Below are positions 23,128 through 33,584 of a stretch of 64,000 nt of DNA, in pieces (the stretch's first letter is position 1; each line of letters starts with the position of its first letter). The stretch comes from Guadua angustifolia (lineage: Eukaryota > Streptophyta > Magnoliopsida > Poales > Poaceae). The translations under genes and the position numbers were made by a program. A model generated the notes under the pieces. That model had not been told where the DNA came from and did not search any database. It saw only the letters and a list, made by a program, of their open reading frames with translations. Where the stretch lies: the NCBI GenBank assembly GCA_036346375.1, contig CM070515.1:11616423-11680422 (forward strand). Reading direction: 5' to 3'.

Positions 23128-23288
23128 TAGTTACCAGAAACGCGGTTCGTCCGAGTCGCGGTATGGTATTCGGGTTTGCGGTTTGCCACTTTTTCTTTTA
23201 ATTTACACTTCGAACATGAACTCTGTATCCTAAACCGGTTTCGGTTCGACGAATACGGTATTTGCGGGGTTTACAGCAAATCCGTTAA
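23128..23288 (+). repeat. small repeat element, copy 3 of 3
   Basis: AGTTACCAGAAACGCGGTTCGTCCGAGTCGCGG at the left, then ACTCTGTATCCTAAACCGGTTTCGGTTCG, ending AAATCCGTTAAGT. It is close to the copy 380 bp upstream, with the right terminus decayed. Confidence 0.6.
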
Positions 23289-23317
23289 GTTGGTACATAT
23301 TGGATACATGTTGTTTT

Positions 23318-23598
23318 CTCTCTCTGTTAAGAAATATAAGGCCTATAGTTTGAATGTTTTTGTTCAGAAATATAAGTCTTGTATGTAGATTTAATGAGGT
23401 TTTTCCTACTATACCCTCATTTATTCTCTCAACTACATGCATTTATTCATTACCACCACACGCAAACTATTATCTCTCATCTTTCAAGGCACTTAAGTAG
23501 GGTATCTAATTCATTTTCACTCATACATTTCTCAATTTCACTCCAACCCTAATCCTTGTACAAAGTCAAGATACACCTTATATTTTTGAACGGAGGAG
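23318..23598. mobile_element. Stowaway-like MITE
   Basis: The left end CTCTCTCTGTTAAGAAATATAAG and the right end CTTATATTTTTGAACGGAGGAG are inverted. They match the grass Stowaway consensus (CTCCCTCCGTTCC...TATAAG). TA follows the right end at 23599, but TA at the left flank has changed. It is non-coding. Confidence 0.65.
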
Positions 23599-23600
23599 TA

Positions 23601-24767
23601 ACAGGTTGTTCATTTTATTCTTCATACTTTTGCATAATCAGGACTTGCTTTACCTACCTTGCTGCATCTTGTCATCATATGTCTTGTATTAGGCTTGCAT
23701 CATTAACTGCTAAAATACCAGCAACCATGCTATGTATTTGGAACTCAGCATCAGGCTGACACTTCATTGTTTTGATTGTAGGTCCATTTGGTTTTAAGGT
23801 TGGTGAACTGGAAGAAAATGATGCCAAGTGGCTGTCTTTTATTTTAAAATGGCTGTTGGCGAAGATGACTTGAATTAGTTATTCTAAATTTAATTCTCGC
23901 ACCATTGCTTTTTCACAGTGCCTGTATTGGGCCTTGTTTTGGCAGGTTGTACTGAAACCCTAGTCCACAATCAGCAACATACCGACGAAGTTTTGCAACC
24001 ATGTAACATGCATGTGCTTGTATCACGTGGCGCGCGCTTGAATGATAGCGTCGAATTCCCTTGGCATGGTAATCCGTCCCATTTACATCTGGAAATTGAA
24101 AGCTTAATTTAAACTCTTGAATTATAGCATGAATCTATGAATGCTATTGTTTGATATAAATAGTGGTATGATGGGACGTTCCGAATGAGAATACTAATCT
24201 TTTAAACAGACAAATCGAATTCAGGATAGATATATGAGTTGTCTGATCGTGTTATTGCCCGTTAAGACCATGGACGTGGTTCCATTCCAAGCACGCGGCC
24301 CTGCCGTTTGGCTCCCGTGGACGGTCGAGCTGCCAGCGCGCGGCAAGTAGCCGTCCGCGGTGCGTTGGCTTTTCTCGCGTGTCTGTCTACCTCGCGGTCG
24401 TTCTCTTTCTCTATCCTTCGCAACTGTAGGGGCAGCGGGCAGAGGGCATTGCCTTGTCGCTTCACCGCTGCTTTGCTGGAAGCTAATAACCATGCAAGTA
24501 AAGAGGATCCGCGTCCACTACCACGGCACGGAGTCCGAACCCCGAATCTTCCTTCCTTGGAGAACGAAACCAAGCCGATCACATTATGTTCAGTTGCTCC
24601 CTGCTGAACAATCACGCTGTCCAGTGCCCAACAAGGAAGTCATTGACTTGATGGCAATCCACGAGCAATTGCACCGAAATGGAATTTCACTCTCATCCTC
24701 TCATCAGAAATGAGAAGCCTGTGACCGTCGCAATTCGCGAGAACCGACCCGAAGGGATTCATTCCCC
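23601..24767. other. intergenic before the NLR cluster
   Basis: 23780-23875 could be read after a TTGTAG acceptor as GPFGFKVGELEENDAKWLSFILKW then a stop. It might be a decayed exon or an alternative 3' exon of the upstream gene, but nothing supports it further. 24290-24470 is GC-rich without a recognised domain. No promoter is obvious upstream of the NLR relict. Confidence 0.35.
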
Positions 24768-25433
24768 ATGGCCGAGTCCTTGCTTCTCCCCGTGGTGCGC
24801 GGGGTGGCCGGCAAGGCCGCCGGCTCGCTCGTCCAGAGCGTCACTCGCATGTGGGGCGTCGACGACACCGGCCGCAAGCTGCTGGCCGACGCCGAGCTGA
24901 GGAGCGAGGCCAACCCTGGCGTCAAGAGGTGGATGAAGGACCACAGGGCCGTCGCCCACGAGGCCGATGACGCCCTCGACGACTTCCAGTACGAGGCGCT
25001 GCGAAGGGCTGCCTCTTGCTTTGAAGACAATGGGGGCCTAACGAGTTCTAAGCAACAAGTCCAGGAGTGGGAGGCAATTGCAGGAAGCAAGAGTTGGGAA
25101 TTTGCGATCATGTCGATCGGGAGCACAAATGAGATCCTATCCATACTTATCACTAGACATGCGGCAGTGTTTTACCTTCTGTGCAGTCTGCCCAACGGAC
25201 CGTCGGATGGAGAGGGACATGTTGATCCAGCTGTGGATAGCAAATAATTTTATCCAAGAAGAGGGGACAAGGGATTTGGAAGAGAAAGGACAGTTTTTTT
25301 TCTTTTCGTGAGCTGGTGTGGAGATCCTTCTTTCAAGATGTAAAGGTGAAGAAATTTAATGGTGGGCGATGGACATACATGTCAATTGTGTGTTCCATGC
25401 ACGATGTAATGCATGATCTTCCCCCTACCCTCT
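24768..25433 (+). pseudogene. NLR relict, 5' part: CC and winged-helix pieces, NB-ARC core deleted
   Basis: The reading frame opens MAESLLLPVVRGVAGKAAG and continues with KRWMKDHRAVAHEADDALDD, matching residues 1-90 of the intact NLR at 36304, with about a dozen residues lost after GVDD. At 25007 it jumps directly to the end of the NB-ARC: CCTCTTGCTTTGAAGACAATGG equals the PLALKTMGG codons of the intact gene but in another frame. So P-loop, kinase-2 and RNBS-B (about 280 codons) are gone. A frame change then gives MRQCFTFCAVCPTDRRMERD and LIQLWIANNFIQEEG (the RNBS-D and winged-helix region), ELVWRSFFQDVKV, and SMHDVMHDL, the MHD motif. The LINE begins right after it. It cannot make a nucleotide-binding receptor. 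The first 159 codons could at most encode a truncated CC peptide. Confidence 0.88.
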
Positions 25434-25776
25434 GGTGGGCGATGGACATACATGTCAATTTCGTATGGCATTGTCTTCCCCCTAAAGGTAGATCAGGAGG
25501 GATTCTTTTAGGGATTAACTCGTCGAGTTTTGATTTGTTGCGGATTGAGGAAGGTGAATTTTTTGTCAAATTCCATCTCCGCAATAAGGTAGATAAATTT
25601 AAGTGGATTTTAATGGCAGTCTATGGTCCAGCTCAGGATGACTTTAAAGTAGCTTTTCTGGCTGAACTGGTGAGATCTTGTCAATACAACCATTTACCAA
25701 CACTTATTGGGGGGGGGGGGGATTTCAATATTATGCGGAAAAATACAGAAAAGAATAATAATAGATTCAATCGACA

Positions 25777-28191
25777 TTGGCCTTTATTATTGAATTTGAA
25801 TTGCGAGAGATCGAGCTCACCGGTCGACAGTTTACCTGGGCGAATTCCTTACCCCATCCAACTTATGAAAAGTTGGATAGGGTTCTCATGACTACCGAGT
25901 GGGAGTTCAAATTTCCACTTGTTTCAGTTCAGGCTTTGGACAGAGGCATTTCAGACCATACTCCTCTTCTGTTAGACACCGGAGATTCAGCTTTCGATGG
26001 GTCTGCTAAGCAGTTCAGATTTGAGCTTAGTTGGTTTAGTCGAGTTGATTTTCATGATAGGGTGGTCGAAATTTGGAATAAACCGGTAAAGGGAAATAAC
26101 TCAGTACAACGATGGAATCGTAAATTGGGAGCTTTGCGGAGTTTTCTTCGGGGTTGGGCTCAGTGTAATAATGGTCTTTATAAGAAATCTAAAAGAGAAC
26201 TCCAAGCAAGAATTACGGAGTTAGATATTATCGCCGAGGGTAGAGATTTGTCTGATCTGGAGCAAGAAAATCTGGCTCAGGCTCGTGATCAATTAGCCAG
26301 GCTTCTCAGAGAGGAAGAAATCCGGTATTATCAGCGGGCGAAAGTGACTGACGTTCTTTTGGGGGATAATAACACTAGGTACTTTCAGATGATTGCCAAT
26401 GGCAAACATAGAAGGAAACGAATCAATTTTTTGGAACATGGAGAGAGTAAGATTGAGGGCCAGGCTAACCTTAAAAATTACATTACCAAGTTCTACAAAG
26501 AATTATTTGGGGAACCGGAGGAAAGCCTGATAGATCTAAGTGAGGATGATAATCATGATATATCGCAAGTCTCCCAGGAGGAAAACGCTCTTCTTACTGC
26601 TCAATTTATTGAGAGAGAAGTTAGAGATGCTGTTTTCCAAATGAAACATAACAAAGCATGTGGTCCAGATGGTTTCCCTGCGGAATTTTACCAAAAATTC
26701 TGGCATACTATCAAAGGGGATTTTTTGCTTATGTTTCAGGAGTTATTTTTGGGAGATTTACCTATTTATAGTCTGAACTTTGGAATCATTACTCTTATTC
26801 CCAAAGTTCAAGATGCTAATGTAATACAGCAATATAGGCCGATATGCCTCCTAAATGTGAGTTTTAAAATCTCTACCAAAGTTGCTACGAACAGGTTGAC
26901 TTTGATTGCTGACAAGGTCATTAGTCCATCGCAGACAGCTTTCTTGCGGGGACGAAATATCTTAGAAGGGGTCGTTATTCTGCATGAAACGATTCATGAG
27001 ATGCATAGGAAGAAGTTGGGTGGGGTTATATTTAAAATTGATTTTGAGAAAGCTTATGACAAAGTTAAATGGCCATTTCTGTTTCAGACCCTACGAATGA
27101 AAGGATTCTCTTCCAAGTGGATCTCTTGGATTAAGTCCTTCATTTCGAGAGGTAGTGTGGCAGTTAATGTCAATAATGATGTGGGTCGATTTTTCCAAAT
27201 AAGAAAAGGGCTTCGCCAAGGTGATCCTTTATCACCATTATTGTTTAATATTGTTGCCGATATATTGACAGTATTGATTAAAAGAGCTAAGGAAACGGGC
27301 ATTATCGGTGGAGTTGTACCTCATCTAGTTGATGGTGGTTTATCCATTTTACAATACGCGGACGATACAATATTATTTATGGAACATGATCTAGATAAAG
27401 CTTGCAACATGAAGCTATTACTTTGTGCATTTGAGCAAATATCGGGTCTCAAAATAAACTTCCATAAAAGTGAATTATTCTGCTTGGGGGATGCTCAAGA
27501 TTCTTTAAATCAGTATATGGAATTGTTTGGCTGCAAAAAAGGGGAGTTCCCTATGCAGTATTTAGGAATTCCTATACATTTTAAGAAATTGCGAAATTCA
27601 GATTGGAAGATGGTTGAAGAGCGATTCGAAAAGAGACTTAGTAGCTGGAAAGGAAAACACCTTTCAGTTGGCGGCAAACTAACACTCATAAATTCAGTGC
27701 TAAATAGTCTTCCGATGTACATGATGTCTTTTTGCAGGATTCCTAAAGGTGTACTTAACAAACTTGAGTACTTCAGATCTCGTTTTTTCTGGCATGGGGA
27801 TGAAGGTAAAAGGAAATATCGCCTTGCAAAATGGAATATCCTCTGTCAGCCCAAAGATCAAGGGGGACTTGGGATTCACGATTTAAACATTAAGAACATT
27901 GCACTTCTGAGTAAGTGGTTGTTCAAGCTTTTATCAACAGATGGTACTTGGCAGCAACTTATTAGAAATAAGTACTTTGGGTCCAAATCGTTGGTACAAG
28001 TCGAGTGGAAGCCAGGAGATTCACATTTCTGGTCCAATTTAATGAAAGTAAAACGAGATTTCCTTCGTTTTGGTACTTTTAAAATCAATAATGGATCACA
28101 AGTGAGATTTTGGGAAGACAGCTGGCTAGGAAATTGCCCTTTAAAAGAGCAGTATCCTGGGTTATATAGTATTACAAGGGAAAAAACATAA
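25777..28191 (+). pseudogene. LINE ORF2: endonuclease end plus reverse transcriptase
   Basis: A single long frame of 804 codons. It begins in the endonuclease, with LTGRQFTWANSLPHPTYEKLDRVL and the DHTPLLL motif (S-D-H-x-P of AP-type endonucleases). Reverse transcriptase blocks follow: HNKACGPDGFPAEFYQKFW, LIPKVQDANVIQQYRPICLL, then FKIDFEKAYDKVKW, GLRQGDPLSPLLFNIV, and the catalytic YADDTILF. It ends early because of an extra A in a run of As at about 28185. The same frame upstream is lost by a shift near 25780. LINE reverse transcriptase copies element RNA at the chromosomal nick. This copy is frameshifted at several points and looks inactive. Confidence 0.9.
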
Positions 28192-28960
28192 CTATTGCTG
28201 AAGTGCTTATGTCTCCTAATCCTAATATTCCTTGGAGAAGGTCTTTGATTGGTTCCAAGTTGGTGGAGTGGAATAATTTGCTTTCACGCATCACTAATTT
28301 ACAGTTGACACAGGATGATGATGAATTTCGCTGGAACTTGTGCCAATCAGGACAGTTCTCAGTGAAATCTCATTATTTAGCTTCGATTAAATGTGATGTT
28401 GTTAATCTGAATAAACGTTTATGGAAGTTAAAAGCGCCCCTAAAAATCAAGGTGTTTTGTGGTATCTTCGAAGAGGCGTTATCCTGACTAAGGACAACTT
28501 GGCCAAACGCAATTGGCAAGGAAGTACAATATGTTGCTTTTGTCACAAAATAGAGACAATTACGCACTTATTTTTTCATTGTCGATTTGCTCGAATGGTA
28601 TGGGGATTTTTGTACCTAGCTTTTGGCTTTTCTAGACCTTTCAGTGTTTCCAATATGTTTGGGAGTTGGTTAGGTCGTTTTGAGAAGGGGCTTAAAAATG
28701 TCGTTTTACTAGGGGCCACAATCATTTGTTAGTCTATTTGGTTAAACAGGAATGATGTGGTATTTAAGAAGAAATCGATCTCATCTCCATTGCAGGTTAT
28801 TTATGCTACTTCCCATTGGCTATGTACTTGGGCTGTGCTGCAGAAATCGGACTTGCGAACTATTATGGTGGAGGTTTCGCAACGGTTGATACAGGTGGCC
28901 AAGGATTTCTTCTCCCAGGCGCATGGGTGGCAACGTAGTCTTCGAATTGATAGTCACTAG
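28192..28960 (+). pseudogene. LINE C-terminal zinc-knuckle region (zf-RVT), broken
   Basis: Continues the LINE frame after a one-base shift: PNPNIPWRRSLIGSKLVEWNN and WKLKAPLKIKVF. A base is missing at 28452-28460 (TGTTTTGTGG here against TGTTCTTGTGG in the copy at 33.6 kb). The next frame has CCFCHKIETITHLFFHCRFARMVW, the C-x2-C...H...C zinc-binding module common in plant LINEs. TAG at 28730 replaces a Trp codon present in the second copy. The end reads LRIDSH then stop, identical to the second copy's end. Confidence 0.85.
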
Positions 28961-29094
28961 GGTGTGTGTGTTTTTTTGGTTTTTGGGCTGTGTGCTTTTT
29001 TGAAAGCAGAGGCCGGGAGAAATTTCAAGGAATTGTATCTTCTCGATGTAACTTTCTTGAAATTAATAAAGCCTTCCAGATTCAAAAAAAAAAA

Positions 29095-29290
29095 GATGAA
29101 TGTGTAGATACACAAGACCTGAACCAGCAAAAGAACATCAATGAAAGATGTCCGTCATATGATGTCAAGTGTTAAGTTGCAAGAGAACAGTCATTTATTT
29201 GAAGATGTGGCACGTCTTCGCACGTTATTGTCACCATATTGCTCATCGTCATCACAAAGAGTTTAAACTTCAAAACTTTGCGAGCACTAC
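29095..29290 (+). pseudogene. NLR relict continues after the LINE
   Basis: Directly after the poly-A: DECVDTQDL (intact gene: DECSTTASI), then AAAGATGTCCGTCATATGATGTCAAG (intact: AAAGATGTCCGTCACATGCAAATGTC) and HLFEDVARLRTLLSPYCSSSS, which corresponds to GRASLRTLLAATASHKD. The reading frame is then lost. It proves that the LINE sits inside an NLR copy, just past the MHD motif. Confidence 0.85.
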
Positions 29291-29399
29291 ATTATGCTAA
29301 TGTGAGACCATGTGGAGATTAATTTATACATGTGTGATGAGTATTTGATATTTGTTAGGTTTATATCAATTTGTATGAGCTAGTTTTAATTTAGAAAAC

Positions 29400-30130
29400 T
29401 AAATTTGCAATTTTGAGTTGCGGTTGGCCGTCCCAGTGAGCTTGAGCGATGCATTTAATTGAGAATCATACTGTGTTAATTATACATTGTATATCTTGTG
29501 AACAGTGCTATATGATGGGTTTCCTTTGTTTATGATGGTTGCAGGATTTGGGGCTAGGTTATGGTGAGGCAAAAGAGATCGGGATTAGGTTAGAAGAACT
29601 GAAATCCAGACAGTCAGACGGCGCTGAAGATGACCGAGGTTAGGAGTTGCTGCAAACCTAGAAGACAATTGTATGGCTGGGATGCCAACTTGAGCCCTAC
29701 TCAAGCGAAGAAACATCATTGGATCAAATTTCGCAGATGGAGTAACGGTCAAGTTAGCATAAATAGATAAAACCCGTTAGGATAAGTGGATGGCTGGGAT
29801 GCCAACTTGAACCTACTCAAGAAAAAGAGGATTGTCGAAGCAAGGTACGCAGATAGAGCGGCGATTAAGTTAGTGTGCTTTTAGGCTATAAATAGAGGGA
29901 TAAAAGGATACCTCATTCCAAAGTTCGTAGTAAGGTTTTAGGGTTTCCTTGTGTGCTCATTTGTGAATTTTGCCCACCTAGTAGTGCAGCTTTGTAAATC
30001 TTCTCATCTATGCAATGTAATTTTTATTTTATCTACTATTCTGCAATTTATATTCAGCATTAATTTTCCGCACTTTAAATTCTTGTAAGTTGGTTTTACC
30101 TCCCCTCCTTCTAATTGTTTTTGGATCTTT
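29400..30130 (+). mobile_element. possible solo LTR or LTR remnant
   Basis: The segment has a promoter-like CTATAAATAGAGGG at 29888-29901, a following AGGTTTTAGGGTTTCC leader, and a GTAATTTTTATTTTATC run, a layout typical of an LTR. It holds a direct repeat: GGCTGGGATGCCAACTTGA(G)CC(C)TACTCAAG at 29673 and 29791. It lies where the intact NLR has early LRR sequence. I could not define TG...CA ends or a partner LTR, so this remains tentative. Confidence 0.35.
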
Positions 30131-30639
30131 TGCCAAGAATGAACGATTGATGGATAAATCTTTGTTAGACCATATCCTAATCATCTAGGCAAACTTTGCT
30201 TCAATCTTTCCAAGAAACTGTTCTTTATGCTTGAAAAGAAAGATTTAGTAGATCATATTCTAAACTTGTTTTTCTTATGTTCATGCTTGCTGTGACATGT
30301 GAGAAGCCATTTAAGATATCTTGATCAGCAAAACCCTATGAGCAAGCATAAGATGAAGTTCTTGATTTTTGGTTAGTTCTTCTTTCCAGTAGGTGGGAAA
30401 AATTATTTGAAATCATTCGCCCCGTCTTATTGCCATTTCGGCCTTTAAGCTAATCTGCATGCTTTTCACAAGGAATTAGCAAATACAAGACATTTACACT
30501 ATCCTGACCTTTCTCACTCGATTAAGCTTGTAATATTGCCCAATTTAATATGTATGTTATATGGACCCCTCGTGGCAGTCTCGCATGCCCTCATTTCTCA
30601 TTTCACTTATGTGTGAGGCTGTCATATGGGTCCACACCG
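30131..30639. other. spacer within the NLR relict
   Basis: AT-rich sequence without a recognised domain. It replaces the early and middle LRR region that the intact gene has between its residues ~560 and ~780. Confidence 0.35.
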
Positions 30640-30880
30640 TCAGACTCGTTACAAGGAACAGTTAATTCCAAAAAATATAGTTTTGTGATACAAGTTCTTC
30701 TAAAATCTGTAGTTTTGTGAAATAAAAGCTAAAATCTATAGTTTTATGATAATTTGTACAAAAAATCTGTAGTTTTGTGAAGCAAGTTTTTCTAAAATCT
30801 GTAATTTTGTGAAATAGAAACTAAAATCTGTAATTTCCTGATAGTTTGTACAAAAAAACCTACAGTTTTATGAAATTTAC
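30640..30880. repeat. AT-rich tandem repeat, ~94-bp unit with ~35-bp subunits
   Basis: Words TTCTAAAATCTGTAGTTTTGTGAAATA, AAGCTAAAATCTATAGTTTTATGATA and ATTTGTACAAAAAATCTGTAG recur in the same order with changes at about 94-bp spacing. AAATCT(G/A)TAGTTTTGTGA is the shared subunit. Confidence 0.7.
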
Positions 30881-30915
30881 TCTTATCCTTATGAAATTTA
30901 CTCTTATCCTGTTTA

Positions 30916-31440
30916 GATAATGTGACCACATTATCTGGTGGCATTGACATGGTTGTTCATGGACGCAATGGTCCCCTGAAATTTTTTTGTGAAGCTAAGG
31001 AATATGTCGCTACGATACTTATCAAACTTGGAGAAATGGATGGACAACAAAAGAGCAGAATCAATTACCTCCGAAATGTTCCCAGAGCTCAAAGTGTTAC
31101 CAAATTAGCAATTGCCCAAAGCTTGTGAATATCCCGAAGGCTCCTATTCTACAAGGTCTGGATATTCGTCATTGCAAAATTTCAGCCAACTCAGCCATCG
31201 TACAGCACTATCCCAACTGAAGTATTATGGAGGTGGCTGTGATTCCACAAATGTACAGGTAATACCATTCAGTTCTTGGCCATCTCTCAAATTACATCTA
31301 GGCTGGCTAGGAAGCTCGATTCTCCCAGAGGTGTGGATACGGTGTTTGTTGAGTCTAAGGGTGATACGAATTTATTTCTTACTTTATCTCAAATCTATAA
31401 TCTATTATGTACTATTATAAATGTCCCAGTAGTCTATGGA
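30916..31440 (+). pseudogene. NLR relict, middle LRR fragment
   Basis: Across three frames it reads LTTLSGGIDMVVHGRNGPLKFF, then SNLEKWMDNKRAES, FPELKVL, NCPKLVNIPKAPILQGLDIRHC and PFSSWPSLKLHLGW. These align in order with the intact NLR: LATLCKSIEVEADGYHTTLQIF, PNLETWAEN, FPQLKNLSIDNCPKLASVPESPVLKNLRIEGC and PLGSWPSLVRLEVSS. It lacks everything after that point. Frameshifts (31100, 31130, 31215) and stops make it dead. The missing downstream LRR part is found at 41085-41560. Confidence 0.8.
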
Positions 31441-31449
31441 AAAAACAAA

Positions 31450-31592
31450 TGCTTTATTGTAAACATCTTCTCATATAGTGAAATTATCTTCGTACGTCTA
31501 TGATTTTTTTTAAAAGGTTTTCTATATAAAATCCATATCTCCCGTTTCTTTGACCCTATATTTTTACTGTACATTTTGTAACAAATGGTATC
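31450..31592 (+). repeat. ~140-bp block, copy A (also at 40862-41035)
   Basis: GTAAACATCTTCTCATATAGTGAAATTATCTTCGTACGTCTATG, then TTTTTTTAAAAGGTTTTCTA(T)(A)TAAAATCCATATCTC(C)CGTTTCTTTGA and TGTACATTTTGTAACA match the copy near 40.9 kb word for word with scattered substitutions. Both copies lie directly beside an NLR LRR relict. Confidence 0.8.
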
Positions 31593-33054
31593 ATAACTTA
31601 GAGTTCAAGATCCATGGACACATTGGAAAAGCCACGTTCCGTCACGTACAGCAGCGGAGCGGGAATGAGCTCCGGGCGTCACAGCAAAGGAGCAATCCAG
31701 CAGCAGTGCGCAGAGCCCAAGCGGAGAAGTGAGAGAGAAAAGAAAGAGAGGAGAGAGAAGATAAAAAAATTTAAAAAAACAAAGGAATGTATCAGGAGAT
31801 TTAGAAGCCTTTAACCTGATGATTTCAACTTGTCTGAACTTACTCTATTCGACAACTATTTCAGCGCCAAAGTTCGCCAACATCATTGCCCGCGCTGTCC
31901 GGCACTTTGCTCTAGTATCATTGTCTGTCATCTCTATCAACAATCTTCTATCACAGTCGATCGTCTTGTTACTTCTGTTGGAGATATATTTCATTGCAAC
32001 TTAGACCGTCGTGCCTATTATTAGCGGTATCTATGCGAGATTAATCGTTAGCAATTTCTTTGACGATCCATCATCTACTATAGGTTTTTGCTACAAGATC
32101 CACACATATAAAACCTAAATTAGAGTTGCAAATATTTCGACACAATGATGGGATATGCTTGATCGAGGAGATTTTGACAAAAAATACAAAAAAATATCAA
32201 TGTCAGTTGAGGAGACAATTGAATTCAGTGTTCACTCACTGTTTAAATATGTTGTAATTTTGAATCGCTTACATGACCATTATGAAGACTTTGGTAGCAT
32301 AATTCTCAAGAATTTGATAACATCTTGATGGTGGCTAGCATTATACTTTCTAAAATTTTACTGTTTAAAAGTAAAGATTTTGCTCAATATTAGTTTGAGA
32401 TGAAGGATTGAAGTGCAAGAAGTTTGCTTCTGTATAGTTACTATAACATTGTTTAGTTTTCATAGCTCGATACGAGGGGTTTACTAGAATTTGTACTCCA
32501 TTAACGGCACGAAAGTTCCTTTTACATTGACAATTTTGGAGGAGCAGATTCAAATATATTATGGAATTTAATTATCTTTGAAGTCGGCAGTTTGACGTAT
32601 GTGACAGCTATACGTGCAAGTTACCCTTTTCATTAAGCTTCATTTGCCGAATTTTGTGTCTTAGATAGAGCATATAAAATATACATGATATGAGTACTTC
32701 GTTATCTATCAAACGCCACAAGTGATGTTTTGATTTACAAGAAGGGTTTGAATTAGATTGTTATTCATTGGACTATCGAGGCATAAGATGTTTATGATGA
32801 TGTGTTTTGAGGAGAGAGTTGCATTGTATTTTGGCTACAAGAGGCATAAGACTTTGTCAGTTAATTTCCAGAACAATATACTACTATAGATTTAAAAAAA
32901 AATCACAGAAGTAACATGTAAAAAAAATTCTAAATTCCCAGATTTATAGATTCAATATAATCTATCTAGATATTTCACAAATACAAGTGGTCGAAATTAA
33001 AAAGATATGATCATAAAGACTCTGAAATTCCAAGAACACGGAGGAAGTAGTGAG
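31593..33054. other. intergenic spacer in the NLR cluster
   Basis: 31720-31765 is purine-rich (GAGAGAGAAAAGAAAGAGAGG). 31820-32010 can be read as short frames without known motifs. The remainder is AT-rich. No gene is supported. Confidence 0.4.
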
Positions 33055-33340
33055 AACATAGTCCCAGAAATCTATATGCGGGCCAACAAGTCAGTCAAGC
33101 TATATATATAAAGCATATTTGTAGCTTTATTCGGCACTTGGCCGGCAGAGTGATAACAGCACCGATTCTGTAGCTTATTCGGCACTTGGGTCGCTGGCCG
33201 GATTCCTCTGCTTTCCTCTTTCAGTTGCTTTGGGTTTCCCTCTGATAACCTTCTTCGAGAAGAGCGACGTACACAGTACACTTTCCTCTCATCGCAGCCG
33301 AGAGATCGCCCGATAACGAAAGCACCAAGACATGCCCCAG
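33055..33340 (+). promoter_or_regulatory. duplicated NLR promoter/leader ending at the start codon
   Basis: This segment is a diverged copy of 36020-36306, the sequence immediately upstream of the intact NLR. Shared words include CC(C/G)GAAATCTATATG, GGCCAACAAGTCA, CACTTGGCCGGCAG, CACTTGGGTCGCTGG, TTTCAGTTGCTTTGGGT and GTACACTTTCCTCTCATCGCAGCC. Similarity stops at the ATG (GACATG at 33334-33339, then unrelated CCCCAG). It carries TATATATATAAAG at 33101-33113, which the intact gene's copy lacks. No NLR coding follows. Confidence 0.8.
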
Positions 33341-33584
33341 AATCTTAGAATCTTAGGTAGCGGTTTGATCTAAAACCTTAAGCTCTGATATTACTTGTTA
33401 GGTTAACATGATAAAATAACTGAAGATAAGATTTAACATAGAAAACCTTTATAAAAAAAATCACGGGGGACAATCTAGTATTTTTGTATAAGGATTACAT
33501 GTATAGGAGTGTGGCTTAATATTAACGAGCCGTGGTATTACAGATTTGTATTTCAAGATGAAGTTTTGAATGAAATAGTTTGGA

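Larger units (their letters stand above)
25434..29094 (+). mobile_element. LINE (L1-type) retrotransposon, 5' truncated, inserted in NLR relict
   Basis: About 3.7 kb ending in AATAAAGCCTTCCAGATTC and an A-run at 29084-29094. It lacks ORF1 and the start of the endonuclease. The first readable part is LPPKGRSGGILLGINSSSF and LMAVYGPAQDDFKVAFL, then a G-run at 25709-25720 and GDFNIMRKNTEK. The body codes for endonuclease end, reverse transcriptase and a C-terminal zinc-knuckle region. The NLR relict resumes immediately after the poly-A. A second copy of the same family, 5' truncated, lies at 33601-34409. Confidence 0.9.

Noticed and set aside
23780..23875. Extra 3' exon of the coiled-coil gene
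   Set aside because: The gene already ends in a well-placed stop at 21914 and nothing links this short frame, 1.9 kb away, to it.
24768..25247. Functional short NLR (CC-only) gene
   Set aside because: The frame past residue ~83 is a frameshifted NB-ARC end, and neither promoter nor conserved stop supports a real truncated gene.
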